Made by a program: the position numbers and the translations under genes
NCBI GenBank assembly: GCA_963822435.1
Contig: CAWGHN010000004.1
Coordinates: forward strand, 1,223,726-1,287,725
Reading direction: 5' to 3'
From: JAUYQR01 sp963822435
GTDB taxonomy: Bacteria > Pseudomonadota > Alphaproteobacteria > Rhodobacterales > Rhodobacteraceae
Length of the DNA: 64,000 bases
In this document: positions 34,591-42,773 of the stretch, piece by piece
How the letters are laid out: each line of letters opens with the position of its first letter
Numbering within the stretch: position 1 is the stretch's first letter
The notes under the pieces: generated by a model
What the model saw: only the letters and a program-made list of their open reading frames with translations
What the model was told of the DNA's origin: nothing
The model's database searches: none

Positions 34591-35222
34591 AGACCGAAGA
34601 TCTGATCGACCACATCGCCCGGCTTCCAGCCAGCGCGCCTTTCTCAGCCGGCCGGATCTACGGTTATGCGGTTGCCGCGATCCTGTTCTGCACGGCGGTC
34701 TTCCTCAGCAAGGTTGGCACCCGGCCAGACCTTGCCGGGGCGTTCCTGTCACCGTTTGTCGCCGCAAAGACCGTGATCCCGCTCAGCCTCTTTCTGATCA
34801 CGCTGCGCGCGTCCATCCTGACAGCACGCCCCGGCTGCGACCCTCGCCCCGTGCTGGTCTGGATCGCTCTGCCTCTGGGCCTTTCGATCCTTCTCTGGCT
34901 GCGCGCCTTCCTGACGTTGCCGGGCGATCAACGCTTTGCCGACGTCGGTGCCTTTTCACTGTCCGAATGTGTCGGCCTGATCACCCTTCTGTCCGTGCTT
35001 CCATCCGCCACGATGATTGCCGTCCTTCGGGAAGGGGCAAGCCTGCGCCCACTGCAATCGTCCATCCTCGCCGGTCTGGCAGCCGGCTCCGGCGCTGCAA
35101 CCGGGTATTCGCTCTTCTGTGTGCAGGACAACCCGCTTTTCTTCGTGACATGGTATGGCTTCGCAATTCTGCTCGTGGCTACCCTGACCGCCACCTTGGC
35201 AACGCGCTTTCTTCGCTGGTAG
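34587..35222 (+). CDS. nrsF: NrsF-type (DUF1109) membrane anti-sigma factor
   Basis: This 211-residue integral membrane protein has six hydrophobic segments after an N-terminal cytoplasmic stretch (MKTEDLIDHIARLPASAPF), the DUF1109 pattern. NrsF holds the sigma factor at the membrane until oxidative or chlorine stress; conserved cysteines act as sensors in known cases, and Cys residues are visible near residues 28, 89 and 125. It overlaps sigF by four bases. Confidence 0.88.
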   Translation: MKTEDLIDHIARLPASAPFSAGRIYGYAVAAILFCTAVFLSKVGTRPDLAGAFLSPFVAAKTVIPLSLFLITLRASILTARPGCDPRPVLVWIALPLGLSILLWLRAFLTLPGDQRFADVGAFSLSECVGLITLLSVLPSATMIAVLREGASLRPLQSSILAGLAAGSGAATGYSLFCVQDNPLFFVTWYGFAILLVATLTATLATRFLRW

Positions 35223-35408
35223 CAGTCCGGAAGGACGCGACGGCCGTTTCTATCCGGGAACGCTCAGACCAAACCGCAAAGACTCGAGTGTGAATTCGGC
35301 AGTTGTCCGCAAGGACCAAGGGGCTTCTGCACCGCGCAAAACGGGTAGGAGGCCGATACTAGCGCGCATTTCTGTGCAGAATGCTTCTGAATCACTATGG
35401 TGATTGGC

Positions 35409-36227
35409 GGTGCTGTCAGACAAATGCGAACCCGTCTCCGTTCCCCCTACCCGTTGCATCGTCAGGCGACGAGAAGGCCGCGCCACTCGGCAAGAGCGGC
35501 GGCGCGGTTGGCCTTGTATTGGTGTCGTGACGTGAGCGTTCGCTCCTGGTTGAAAGTGGTTGTAGACAGATGCGTGGACGGATGCGAACTTCTGCAAACT
35601 TCGCATCCGCCGAAACCGCAGCATCGCGCGCTCGCGTCTTCGGAAAGGCAGATGCGAGTTCTCGGCTCGGTTATTGGCCCATCGAGCGATATCGCGGTCA
35701 TCGCCACGGCCGAGCTCCTTCAGCGCTTCCCCGTAGGAGCGCAGCTTGTCTGTAACGATTGTCTCCGGACGCCCGTGACGGCGCATGGCTTTCTTCAGGA
35801 ATTTCAACGCAGCCTTACGATCCCGGGTCTTTGTTACGAAGCTTTCGAGGACCTCTCCCTCATGATCGACGGCCCGCCAGAGGTAGTGCATCTCGCCGTT
35901 GATCTTCACGTACATCTCGTCGAGGTGCCACTTCCACTTGCGGCACTGGCGCATGCGATCGACGCGTTTTCTCCGGATCTCGGCTGCGAAGATCGGTCCG
36001 AAGCGGTTCCACCAGTAGCGGACAGTTTCGTAGCTAATCTCAATGCCGCGTTCATGAAGCAGATCCTCGACGTTCCGCAGCGACAGTGGGAAACGGATGT
36101 AGAGCATCACTGCAAGGCGAATGATCTCAGGGCTGGTCTTGAAGTAGCGGAAGGGGGAGCGCTGGGTCATCACATGAGGGTAGCCAAGCGCCTTGGTACC
36201 CTCAAGCTAGTTTCCTCTGACACTGCC
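35409..36227 (-). mobile_element. IS6-family insertion sequence with inactivated transposase
   Basis: Imperfect terminal inverted repeats (GGTGCTGTCAGACAA at the left, GGCAGTGTCAGAGGAAA read inward from the right) enclose 819 bp with one transposase gene. Length and end sequence fit the IS6 family. No 8-bp target duplication was identified with confidence. Confidence 0.8.
35462..36173 (-). pseudogene. IS6-family DDE transposase, frameshifted
   Basis: The N-terminal 200 residues are a normal IS6 transposase (HLDEMYVKINGEMHYLWRAV with the first Asp, ETIVTDKLRSYG with the second, NNRAENSHLPFRRRERAMLR with Glu). After the NHF segment, near 35555, the frame is lost. The expected C-terminus (NQERTLTSRHQYKANRAAAL...) is found in another frame ending at 35462. 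One small indel explains this; the original frame would run on beyond the element to 35250. Confidence 0.85.
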
Positions 36228-36531
36228 TTGTCGCGGTCTCCTGAACAAGACCGATGGAAGTTCAAATTGACAAGGTCGTGTCGCGAATGTGTTGGAACTT
36301 TGAAGACTGCACATTCTTCCAATGAGTTGCGGACCAAAATTGCCGGCGACTCGCGAACGCTGGCTGAAATCAAACGGCAGGTTTCGATCCGCGTCGAACT
36401 CCTGCCGGTTAATTCAGATGCATCCTGCGAAAGAATGACCTACCCGGCGGGCTACAAATTGTACGGCCACCAACGAAAGGACCGGATAGGAAAATCTGTC
36501 GTTCATAAACGGCAAGAAAAAAGATGCGCCG
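36228..36531. other. Gap between the IS6 element and the integrase island
   Basis: No gene is supported in this 304-bp stretch. It is more AT-rich than the flanking operons and ends with the left copy of the island direct repeat (36479-36523). Confidence 0.6.
36479..36523 (+). repeat. Left direct repeat of the integrase island
   Basis: GGACCGGATAGGAAA, a diverged middle, then TCATAAACGGCAAGAAAAA matches 40069-40113 in the same orientation. It lies just after the stop of the Excalibur-domain gene. It may be an attachment site or a dispersed repeat. Confidence 0.6.
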
Positions 36532-36837
36532 TCATTCGCAACCTATTCCGTCATTGTCGCGGTCAAGGTGCGGCCCATACCCTGGGTCACCGTAGCGCAC
36601 AGGTGCAGCGCCCGCGGCTCTGGCTGCAGCGCAGTTGCGGAATGCACCTTGTGAGGCGCTATCAAATAGCGGCTGCAGTGCGGGGGCAGCAGCTTGGTGG
36701 CAGTGATAGCCGCCGTTCTTGCGGTCGTTATGGCAACCGTCCGCATTCAGACCGCCTCCATGTCCGAACGCTGGCGAACAAGTCAGGGCTACGAGCGATA
36801 GCCCGGTTCTGGAAAGGTCTGCTAATCTCATAAACAC
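36532..36837 (-). CDS. Secreted Excalibur-domain calcium-binding protein
   Basis: This 101-residue protein has a signal peptide (cleavage near SPAFG, residue 25), a YHYH-like segment (LNADGCHNDRKNGGYHCHQ) and a C-terminal Excalibur motif (FRNCAAARAAGAAPV to DRDNDGIGCE) with the DxDNDG calcium loop. Such domains often accompany secreted nucleases, and a thermonuclease-like gene lies 1.9 kb away. Confidence 0.85.
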   Translation of the reverse strand: MFMRLADLSRTGLSLVALTCSPAFGHGGGLNADGCHNDRKNGGYHCHQAAAPALQPLFDSASQGAFRNCAAARAAGAAPVRYGDPGYGPHLDRDNDGIGCE

Positions 36838-36994
36838 GATTCCTACAGAAAGGCCTGAGCGCTAGGATTGCATCCCCTCGTGGCAAATTTGTGGAGGTAT
36901 GAGGAAGTGGCGCGCCTGCTCGCCTCCCGAAGCGGTCGGGTGAACGGTGGATTACAACAATAACGTAGCGGTGCAATCCGACTAAGGAGGACGC
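36838..36994. promoter_or_regulatory. Divergent promoter region of the integrase and Excalibur genes
   Basis: The 157-bp spacer is relatively AT-rich toward the integrase and ends in a clear ribosome site (AAGGAGG) six bases before that ATG. No operator was identified. Confidence 0.4.
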
Positions 36995-38464
36995 ATGACG
37001 TACCACAGGACCGACCGAACTTCGCCAGTGGATTGGGCCTCTGTCCCTGACTGTCCGTTTGCCAATATTGAGGCGCGGCGCTCCTTGCTGGCTCGTAAGT
37101 CTCCCTACTGGCACACGGTGGCGCGCTGTCGGCATATCGGTGTGTATGTTCCCAACTCGAGAGCCTGCACGTGGGTCGCTCGCGTCATGACCGCCGACGG
37201 CCGATACGTTCAACATCGACTGGCGGCAGCGCATGACGGCGACGTGACGGCAATCCAATACAAGGACGCTCTCAGGCTTGCGATCCAATGGTTTGAAAGC
37301 GATTTCATAGGCTCATTTGCGCAAAGCACACGACCCATAGAAAGAACCGAGGACTTGAATTTCTGCCCATTCGGCGACGTCTACACCGTCGGTTCAGCGC
37401 TGACGGAGTACGTAACTTGGTCACGCATATCTCGGTCCCCCGGCAGCCACTATAACAATCTGGTTCTCATTAATTTTCATCTCTCTAATCCAGTCGTTTT
37501 CGAACCCTTGGAAGGCTTTAGTGCCCTACACCTGAAGGAAATCGCTGTTCGAGTCCTTGCCACGCACGCGGTACGGAGTCGCCCCGACCCAAGTGGCTCA
37601 GATCCCGGTGTCGACAAGAACCGAAGGGCAAAACGAACCTTCAACAGCATCGTCACTATCTTGCGGATGGCGTTCCAGCACGCTTGGGACAACGGTCGTA
37701 TCAGTTCAGATCGGCCTTGGAGGTGCCTCCACCGGATTTCTGTAATTCCTGCGGCAAGAACCCTGTTTTTGAACCGCGATGAGTGCCGCACGCTCGTCAG
37801 TAACTGCACGCCTGCGCTAGCGAGGCTGGTCCTCGCTGGACTGTACTCAGGCTGCCGCGTCGGCGAACTGGCAACTCTGCGAGTTGCCGACGTAGGGCGG
37901 GAGGTCTACGGGCTTCACGTCTCGGCCTTCAAGAGCGGCCCAGCGCGCTTCGTATTCTTGCCTGATGAAGCCATGGCGTTTTTTCTTTCGTGTTGCGAGG
38001 GAAAAGGCCAATCTGATCGGGTCTTTTTATCAGACAAAGGCAAGATTTGGCGTCGCCAGCACTCGAACCTGTTCCGACGGGCAGTAAAGCTGTCGGGGCT
38101 TCCGGCAGAGTTTTCGTTCCATGGGCTGAGGCACACATACGCAAGCGATCTAGTTCGGAATGGCGTGCAGTTGAGCCTTGTGGCTCGGCAACTCGGTCAC
38201 TCGGACACGCGCTCAGTCACCGCGACCTACGGGCACCTTGCCGAACAGTTTCGCGAAGACCAGGTCAGGGGACGATTTTCTCCACTGTCGCAAGAGTTTC
38301 AAGACGAAGCGAGACGCCATTGTTCAAAGCTAGAGGCACTTTGGGCCTCAGTTCATGGCGGTGAGTGGCGAAGCTACGGTGGTGGCTTGGAGCCTGCAAA
38401 GAGGCCGCCACGGAGCAGTGTTAGAACGCCGCTTCCGGTTTTGGAGGTGTTTGGCATCCACTGA
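36995..38464 (+). CDS. Tyrosine-type recombinase/integrase
   Basis: This 489-residue integrase has a long N-terminal arm and core-binding region and a catalytic domain (residues about 265-430). Catalytic residues are visible: Arg in YSGCRVGELATLR, His-x-x-Arg in FHGLRHTYASDL, His in LGHSDTRS and Tyr in TATYGHLAEQF. A strong AAGGAGG site precedes the ATG. It probably moves the surrounding island. Confidence 0.92.
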   Translation: MTYHRTDRTSPVDWASVPDCPFANIEARRSLLARKSPYWHTVARCRHIGVYVPNSRACTWVARVMTADGRYVQHRLAAAHDGDVTAIQYKDALRLAIQWFESDFIGSFAQSTRPIERTEDLNFCPFGDVYTVGSALTEYVTWSRISRSPGSHYNNLVLINFHLSNPVVFEPLEGFSALHLKEIAVRVLATHAVRSRPDPSGSDPGVDKNRRAKRTFNSIVTILRMAFQHAWDNGRISSDRPWRCLHRISVIPAARTLFLNRDECRTLVSNCTPALARLVLAGLYSGCRVGELATLRVADVGREVYGLHVSAFKSGPARFVFLPDEAMAFFLSCCEGKGQSDRVFLSDKGKIWRRQHSNLFRRAVKLSGLPAEFSFHGLRHTYASDLVRNGVQLSLVARQLGHSDTRSVTATYGHLAEQFREDQVRGRFSPLSQEFQDEARRHCSKLEALWASVHGGEWRSYGGGLEPAKRPPRSSVRTPLPVLEVFGIH

Positions 38465-38520
38465 CGGCCGGATTCTCAGGTCGTTAACACTTTCATAACT
38501 CTTTTTGTACAATCTTCGGG

Positions 38521-38739
38521 GTGATTACGCATGATGAGGCAGTCACAGTTATGCATTCAAGCGAGCTAAAGAACCGAGCGCTTGTGGCGGCATCCATAGC
38601 GCAAGCGGACGGTTTCCATGCTACTGCTGAGGCGTTCCTTCTGCTGGTACGCGACTGCATCGCCGAAGCGACCGAGAATGACCGGGAGTCGGCTGTACGT
38701 TTGATAGCATCGCGCATACTTGAAGCGCCCCATAGGTGA
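38521..38739 (+). CDS. Small hypothetical protein
   Basis: This 72-residue ORF opens with GTG at 38521, or ATG at 38551. It is alanine-rich and helical-looking (HSSELKNRALVAASIAQADG). No domain is recognised. It overlaps the frame of the following thermonuclease-like gene region only slightly and may be cotranscribed with it. Confidence 0.45.
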   Translation: MITHDEAVTVMHSSELKNRALVAASIAQADGFHATAEAFLLLVRDCIAEATENDRESAVRLIASRILEAPHR

Positions 38740-38746
38740 GGTGCTG

Positions 38747-39112
38747 ATGATTGGTCTTTTATTTTGCGCCAGCCTAACCGCTGTCGATGGCGACACGGTG
38801 AAATGCGACGGGCAGAACCTTCGCGACATGGGCGACGGTGCCCCGTTCGTGTCTGGGTACGACACGCCCGAGATTGGGAGCAACTCTGAATGTCCGCGCG
38901 AGAATGAGCTGGGAAAGCGGGCGAAGCAACGGATGGCCCAGCTCTTGAAGACGCCGGGGCTAACCATCGAGGACAGCGGGGAAATTGACCGTTTCAACAG
39001 GCTTCTGGTTACCGTCCGGCTCCCAGACGGTCGAAGCATAGGGAGCGTCCTATTGGCAGAAGGCTTGGCAGTGGAATGGCGACCCGGTTCTAGCTTCGCA
39101 TGGTGCGGGTGA
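38747..39112 (+). CDS. Thermonuclease (SNase-like) family protein
   Basis: This 121-residue SNase-like protein has AVDGDTVKCDGQNLR at the N-terminus, GYDTPEIGSNSECPRE, and a C-terminal GEIDRFNRLLVTVRLPDGR followed by LLAEGLAVEW. These are the OB-fold segments with catalytic Arg/Glu/Asp. The ATG at 38747 follows GAGGTG; an in-frame TTG at 38720 is possible. The N-terminus is short for a cleavable signal. Confidence 0.78.
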   Translation: MIGLLFCASLTAVDGDTVKCDGQNLRDMGDGAPFVSGYDTPEIGSNSECPRENELGKRAKQRMAQLLKTPGLTIEDSGEIDRFNRLLVTVRLPDGRSIGSVLLAEGLAVEWRPGSSFAWCG

Positions 39113-39227
39113 TTCAGTTCGTTCCCCGCCCGTCGGCTCCGCCCTTGGCGGGCTTTCCATTTCAGCCAGCAAGCGTCACTATCGTTCGGAGCTTTCGAAT
39201 TCGGAGAGCAAGCCTGAGGGAGGATCG

Positions 39228-39989
39228 ATGTCGACGCAACATCTGAAAGGGTCGAAATTCCAGCCCGTAAAGGCGGGTGAGAACAGTGGGCATCGGGCGC
39301 AGATCGCAGCAGACATTGAAGCGAAGTACGGTCCCGTCGGAGACCTTGTCAAATTCTTTGTTAGCCATGCCGGAGAGGGCGTAAACAAGTGGCACCACTA
39401 TCTTCCCCTGTATGAGCGCTACTTAAGTCGCTGGCGCAACTGCCCGGTTCGCTTTCTGGAGATTGGCGTGGCAAAAGGTGGAAGCCTGGACATGTGGCGG
39501 AGTTACTTCGGACCGGACGCCATCATCTTTGGAATCGACGTCAATCCGAACTGCGCGCGCTTCAACGGATTGTCTGGGCAGGTCCGGATTGGTTCTCAGG
39601 CAGATGGCAAATTCTTAGAGTCTGTGGTCGATGAGATGGGTGGCGTCGACGTTGTTTTGGACGACGGCAGCCACAAGATAAATCACATTCGGGCAAGTCT
39701 TTCGGCGCTTTTTCCCCGACTCTCGCTTGGAGGCACTTATATAGTCGAAGACCTGCACTCAGCTTATTGGAAAGAGTTCGGCGGCGGCGTGGCTGAACCG
39801 GCGAACTTCTTTAACACAGTTCGTGAACTGATCGACGACATGCACGTCTGGTGCCACGACAACGGCATAAGCCACGCCCCGACAGCTGGGCAGGTCACGG
39901 GCATCCATGTGCATGACTCTATGTTAGTTCTCGATAAAAACATTGCTCACCGACCAGTCCGCTCCAAAGTAAGCGCCATCACTGAGTGA
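39228..39989 (+). CDS. Class I SAM-dependent methyltransferase
   Basis: This 253-residue protein has motif I (FLEIGVAKGGSLDMW, residues about 75-90), an acidic strand (IFGIDVNPNC) and VDVVLDDGSHKINHIRASLS near residue 140 with YIVEDLHSAYW. This set is typical of sugar or macrocin-type O-methyltransferases and cephalosporin-hydroxylase-like proteins. The substrate is unknown. It is the last gene before the right island repeat. Confidence 0.8.
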   Translation: MSTQHLKGSKFQPVKAGENSGHRAQIAADIEAKYGPVGDLVKFFVSHAGEGVNKWHHYLPLYERYLSRWRNCPVRFLEIGVAKGGSLDMWRSYFGPDAIIFGIDVNPNCARFNGLSGQVRIGSQADGKFLESVVDEMGGVDVVLDDGSHKINHIRASLSALFPRLSLGGTYIVEDLHSAYWKEFGGGVAEPANFFNTVRELIDDMHVWCHDNGISHAPTAGQVTGIHVHDSMLVLDKNIAHRPVRSKVSAITE

Positions 39990-40068
39990 ACATCAGTTTC
40001 TGCCGCTACAATGCAACGTGGAGTCAGAATTCGGAGGGGTGCCGAAATCTTCCATCCGATCCGTCTGG

Positions 40069-40113
40069 GGACCGGATAGGAAAGCCTGTTTGTCATAAAC
40101 GGCAAGAAAAAGG
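40069..40113 (+). repeat. Right direct repeat of the integrase island
   Basis: This copy matches 36479-36523 with about eight mismatches in 45 bases, including an identical 19-base core ending CAAGAAAAA. The 104 bases after it are AT-rich and hold no gene. Confidence 0.6.
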
Positions 40114-40281
40114 ATCGGCACCATGCAGTGCCAAGCGTTTTTTCTATGTGGGGTTGTTTGTGGGGTATGTACCTCACGATGCCATAAAATACAGTCATTT
40201 CAAGGATGTATGGCGGTTGACCTGCTCCCCTGAAACGTCCGCACTTTGAGGTTAGTCTGTTCTCCAGCGAAGGAGACGGAC

Positions 40282-40548
40282 ATGAAGCGCAGCAGGTTTA
40301 CGGAAGAGCAGATCATCGGCATCCTGAAGGAGCACCAGGCCGGGTTGAGCGCGGCGGAGCTGTGCCGGAAGCACGGGATCAGCGATGCGACCTTTTACAA
40401 CTGGCGCTCGAAGTTTGGCGGCATGGAGGTCAGCGAAGCCAAGCGGCTGAAGCAGCTCGAGGACGAGAACGCGAAGCTGAAGAAGCTCTTGGCGGAGTCG
40501 GTGATGGATGTCTCGACGCTGCGCGAGATGCTCGGAAAAAACTTCTGA
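40282..40548 (+). CDS. IS3-family transposase OrfA (element A)
   Basis: This 88-residue helix-turn-helix protein (FTEEQIIGILKEHQAGLSAA and CRKHGISDATFYNWRSKFGG) has a leucine-zipper-like tail (KQLEDENAKLKKLL). Its end overlaps a slippery A-AAA-AAC, so part of the product is fused to OrfB by -1 frameshifting. Confidence 0.92.
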   Translation: MKRSRFTEEQIIGILKEHQAGLSAAELCRKHGISDATFYNWRSKFGGMEVSEAKRLKQLEDENAKLKKLLAESVMDVSTLREMLGKNF

Positions 40549-40571
40549 GGCCCAGTTCAAGGAGATCCGCC

Positions 40572-41393
40572 GTGACCTGGGCCATGACCGAGAAGGGGTA
40601 TTCGCAGCGTCGCGCCTGCCGTCTGGTGGGCATCGCCCCGAGAGTCCATCGCTATCAATCCAGCCGTCCGGACGACGCCGGGCTACGAAGCCGGCTGCGC
40701 GAGCTGTCGTCGGAACGTCGCCGATTTGGCTATCGCCGCCTACACATCCTGCTCGAGCGGGAGGGCTGGGAAGTGAACTGGAAGAAGCTCTACCGGATCT
40801 ACCGGGAAGAACGGCTCACAGTGCGCAAGCGTGGCGGGCGCAAGCGGGCACTCGGGACCCGCGCACCCATGGCGATCCCGCAGGGGCCGAACCAGCGCTG
40901 GTCGCTCGACTTCGTGTCCGACAGCCTGGCCTGGGGTCGGCGGTTCCGGGTCCTGTGCATCATCGACGACTTCAGCCGGGAGTGCCTGGCTAGCGTCGTC
41001 GACACATCGATCTCGGGCCATCGTGTGGCCCGGGAACTGGACCGGATCGCCGAGTTGCGGGGCTATCCCTGCATGGTGGTCAGTGACAACGGCACAGAAC
41101 TGACCTCGAACGCGATCCTGACGTGGCAGCAGGACCGGAAAGTCGAATGGCACTACATCGCGCCCGGCAAACCCATGCAGAATGGCTTCGTCGAGAGCTT
41201 CAACGGCCGCCTGCGGGACGAGTGCCTCAACGAGCACCTGTTCTCCAGCCTGCGCCATGCCCGCCACTTGATCGCGGCATGGCGTGACGACTACAACCAT
41301 CACCGCCCGCATACGAGCCTCGACGGCCTCACCCCGCGGGAGTTCCTCAACCGGTCAGTAAAGGACCAAACCCTGAACAGAACTAACTTCTGA
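40572..41393 (+). CDS. IS3-family transposase OrfB (element A)
   Basis: This is the DDE integrase-like catalytic protein, made as an OrfA-OrfB fusion through a -1 shift at the A6C tract near 40536-40545. The DDE residues are in RWSLDFVSDSLAWG, CMVVSDNGTELTS and NGFVESFNGRLRDECLNE. The frame is intact to its stop just inside the right inverted repeat. The start given is a GTG in frame; an ATG follows at 40584. Confidence 0.9.
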   Translation: MTWAMTEKGYSQRRACRLVGIAPRVHRYQSSRPDDAGLRSRLRELSSERRRFGYRRLHILLEREGWEVNWKKLYRIYREERLTVRKRGGRKRALGTRAPMAIPQGPNQRWSLDFVSDSLAWGRRFRVLCIIDDFSRECLASVVDTSISGHRVARELDRIAELRGYPCMVVSDNGTELTSNAILTWQQDRKVEWHYIAPGKPMQNGFVESFNGRLRDECLNEHLFSSLRHARHLIAAWRDDYNHHRPHTSLDGLTPREFLNRSVKDQTLNRTNF

Positions 41394-41419
41394 ACGAGGA
41401 CAAACTGGGGAGCAGGTCA

Positions 41420-41607
41420 TCGTCACTATGGCGCCCTTCAGGCATCAATCGGCGGGCAACTGGCCACACTTAACTTGGGTACGGCTGCTGCAGTGACGTT
41501 TCTCCATTCGGGAACGTCACTGATACTGTTTTACGGAAATGAAACCTCGCGAACTGACCGGAAACCAAATCCCTTGCGGGCTTTGTCTTGCGGTCTCGGA
41601 AGGTCAA
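41420..41607. other. Short gap with one hairpin
   Basis: No gene is seen. It holds a 10-bp-arm inverted repeat at 41491-41522. Confidence 0.5.
41491..41522. terminator. Inverted repeat, possible terminator of the DUF3293 gene
   Basis: CAGTGACGTT and AACGTCACTG are perfect 10-bp arms around a 12-base loop, 86 bases after the minus-strand DUF3293 stop. There is no adjacent T-run on that strand. Confidence 0.4.
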
Positions 41608-42027
41608 TTATCTCAGCAAAACGAGCCGGGGAACAGCGTCGGCCCCTGCCCAGACGATCGTATTCTGACGAAAAGCAACTCCAATCGAAACAGACTCGTC
41701 GTGCTTGATGCCGAGAACCAAGATGCTTGGTGCGTTGAGCCTGTCGCCGGAGGGGTCAATTCCAAGACCATTCCACCAGGAGAATCCCAGCGCTTCGATT
41801 CTTTGTACCAATGCCTTTTGGTTCGCCGCATTTTGCGCCTCAGCGGTCTCTTGGCTGTATGGGTTCCATGCTGTGAGGAAACCAGCCGATGCAACTCCAT
41901 GCTGTCGGTAGGCCGTCCACAAATCCTGCGACTTCTTACCGATGTGCAGCGTAAAAGGATGCGGAGACAGTACCCGAAACTGGGAGGGCTGGTAGGCAGC
42001 AGTAAGCTTTTCGGATGGGAACGTCAT
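41608..42027 (-). CDS. DUF3293-domain protein
   Basis: This 139-residue protein has the DUF3293 pattern: FRVLSPHPFTLHIGKKS, SAGFLTAWNPYSQETAEAQN, then GIDPSGDRLNAPSILVLGI and a C-terminal AFRQNTIVWAGAD. The function is unknown. It lies between two IS3 elements and seems intact. Confidence 0.82.
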   Translation of the reverse strand: MTFPSEKLTAAYQPSQFRVLSPHPFTLHIGKKSQDLWTAYRQHGVASAGFLTAWNPYSQETAEAQNAANQKALVQRIEALGFSWWNGLGIDPSGDRLNAPSILVLGIKHDESVSIGVAFRQNTIVWAGADAVPRLVLLR

Positions 42028-42394
42028 CGACTGTCGGCCACTTGTTGAGCAGGTCAGGCGTCATGTTCATCTGGCAAGATGGGCATCCATGTTCAGTTTC
42101 AGTAGATGGACCCATGCATAGTTCACGCAATTTGAACCTCTTCTGCTTCGCAAAGCAAGCGGTCCGGCAAAATGGCTTCACCACGGCGATGTTTAGGGCA
42201 GAACCGACCATCTCCGCAGCAACTACCGGCTCGGGACACAGGGCTTTTGAACTGTCCCTCGTCTTTCATGCAGCCTTGACATGAGGTCGTTTGTCTTTTT
42301 GACCAGCCGCGGGATTTTAATCCGATCCAGGCAAACAGGGCGGTCGGAAGCTAGAGCTTTCCGCTACGCTTTCCAAGCTGGGAGATGAGCGGAA
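42028..42394. other. Gap between DUF3293 and IS3 element B
   Basis: I see only short minus-strand frames with cysteine-rich translations (for example SRAGSCCGDGRFCPKHRRGE near 42200) that stop or shift after about 45 codons. They could be a decayed gene. The left end of element B must fall here, but no inverted repeat was found. Confidence 0.4.
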
Positions 42395-42773
42395 TTGGAT
42401 AAGGGCGAGCGATTTTTCGGACGCGCAGAAGGCGTTCATCATCAAGCGGGGCGACGAGGGCACGCCAGTTGCGGAGATCTGCCGCAAGGCAGGGATCAGC
42501 CAGGCGACCTACTTCAATTGGAAGAAGAAGTATGCCGGGCTGCTGCCGACCGAGATGAAGCGGCTGAAGCAGCTCGAGGACGAGAACGCGCGGTTGAAGA
42601 AGATCGTGGCAAATCTGACGTTGGATCGTGAGATGCTTCAGGACGTGATCCGGCGAACCGAAGGTCCACGAAGTGAAAGATCTGAAGCCTGGTCGTTTGC
42701 GCGAACTTGTTCGCGGGATGTGCAGCGATTGGGCGGTGTCGATCCGACAGGCTTGTGGGGCCATCGGGTTTGA
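42395..42773 (+). pseudogene. IS3-family OrfA (element B), frameshifted near the start
   Basis: A TTG-initiated frame reads DKGERF, then a run of five T (42414-42418) shifts the frame. The rest (SDAQKAFIIKRGDEGTPVAE, CRKAGISQATYFNWKKKYAG, KQLEDENARLKKIV) continues in another frame. One T fewer would restore a complete OrfA. The A-rich slippery end expected before orfB is also altered. Confidence 0.7.

Larger units (their letters stand above)
36479..40113. mobile_element. Putative 3.6-kb integrase island bounded by direct repeats
   Basis: Imperfect 45-bp direct repeats enclose a tyrosine recombinase, an Excalibur-domain protein, a small hypothetical protein, a thermonuclease-like protein and a methyltransferase. 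Base composition is lower in GC than the catabolic operons. The repeats could be att sites; the excised form has not been seen. Confidence 0.5.
40218..41419 (+). mobile_element. IS3-family insertion sequence A
   Basis: Terminal inverted repeats TGACCTGCTCCCC and GGGGAGCAGGTCA are perfect over 13 bp. The 1202-bp element carries orfA and orfB with a slippery A6C between them. No matching target duplication was found at its edges. Confidence 0.92.

Noticed and set aside
36170..36373. 67-codon minus-strand frame right of the IS6 transposase
   Set aside because: It spans the IS6 end repeat and has no domain or ribosome site.
42555..42773. Separate small gene in IS3 element B
   Set aside because: It is the 3' part of the frameshifted orfA, not an independent gene.
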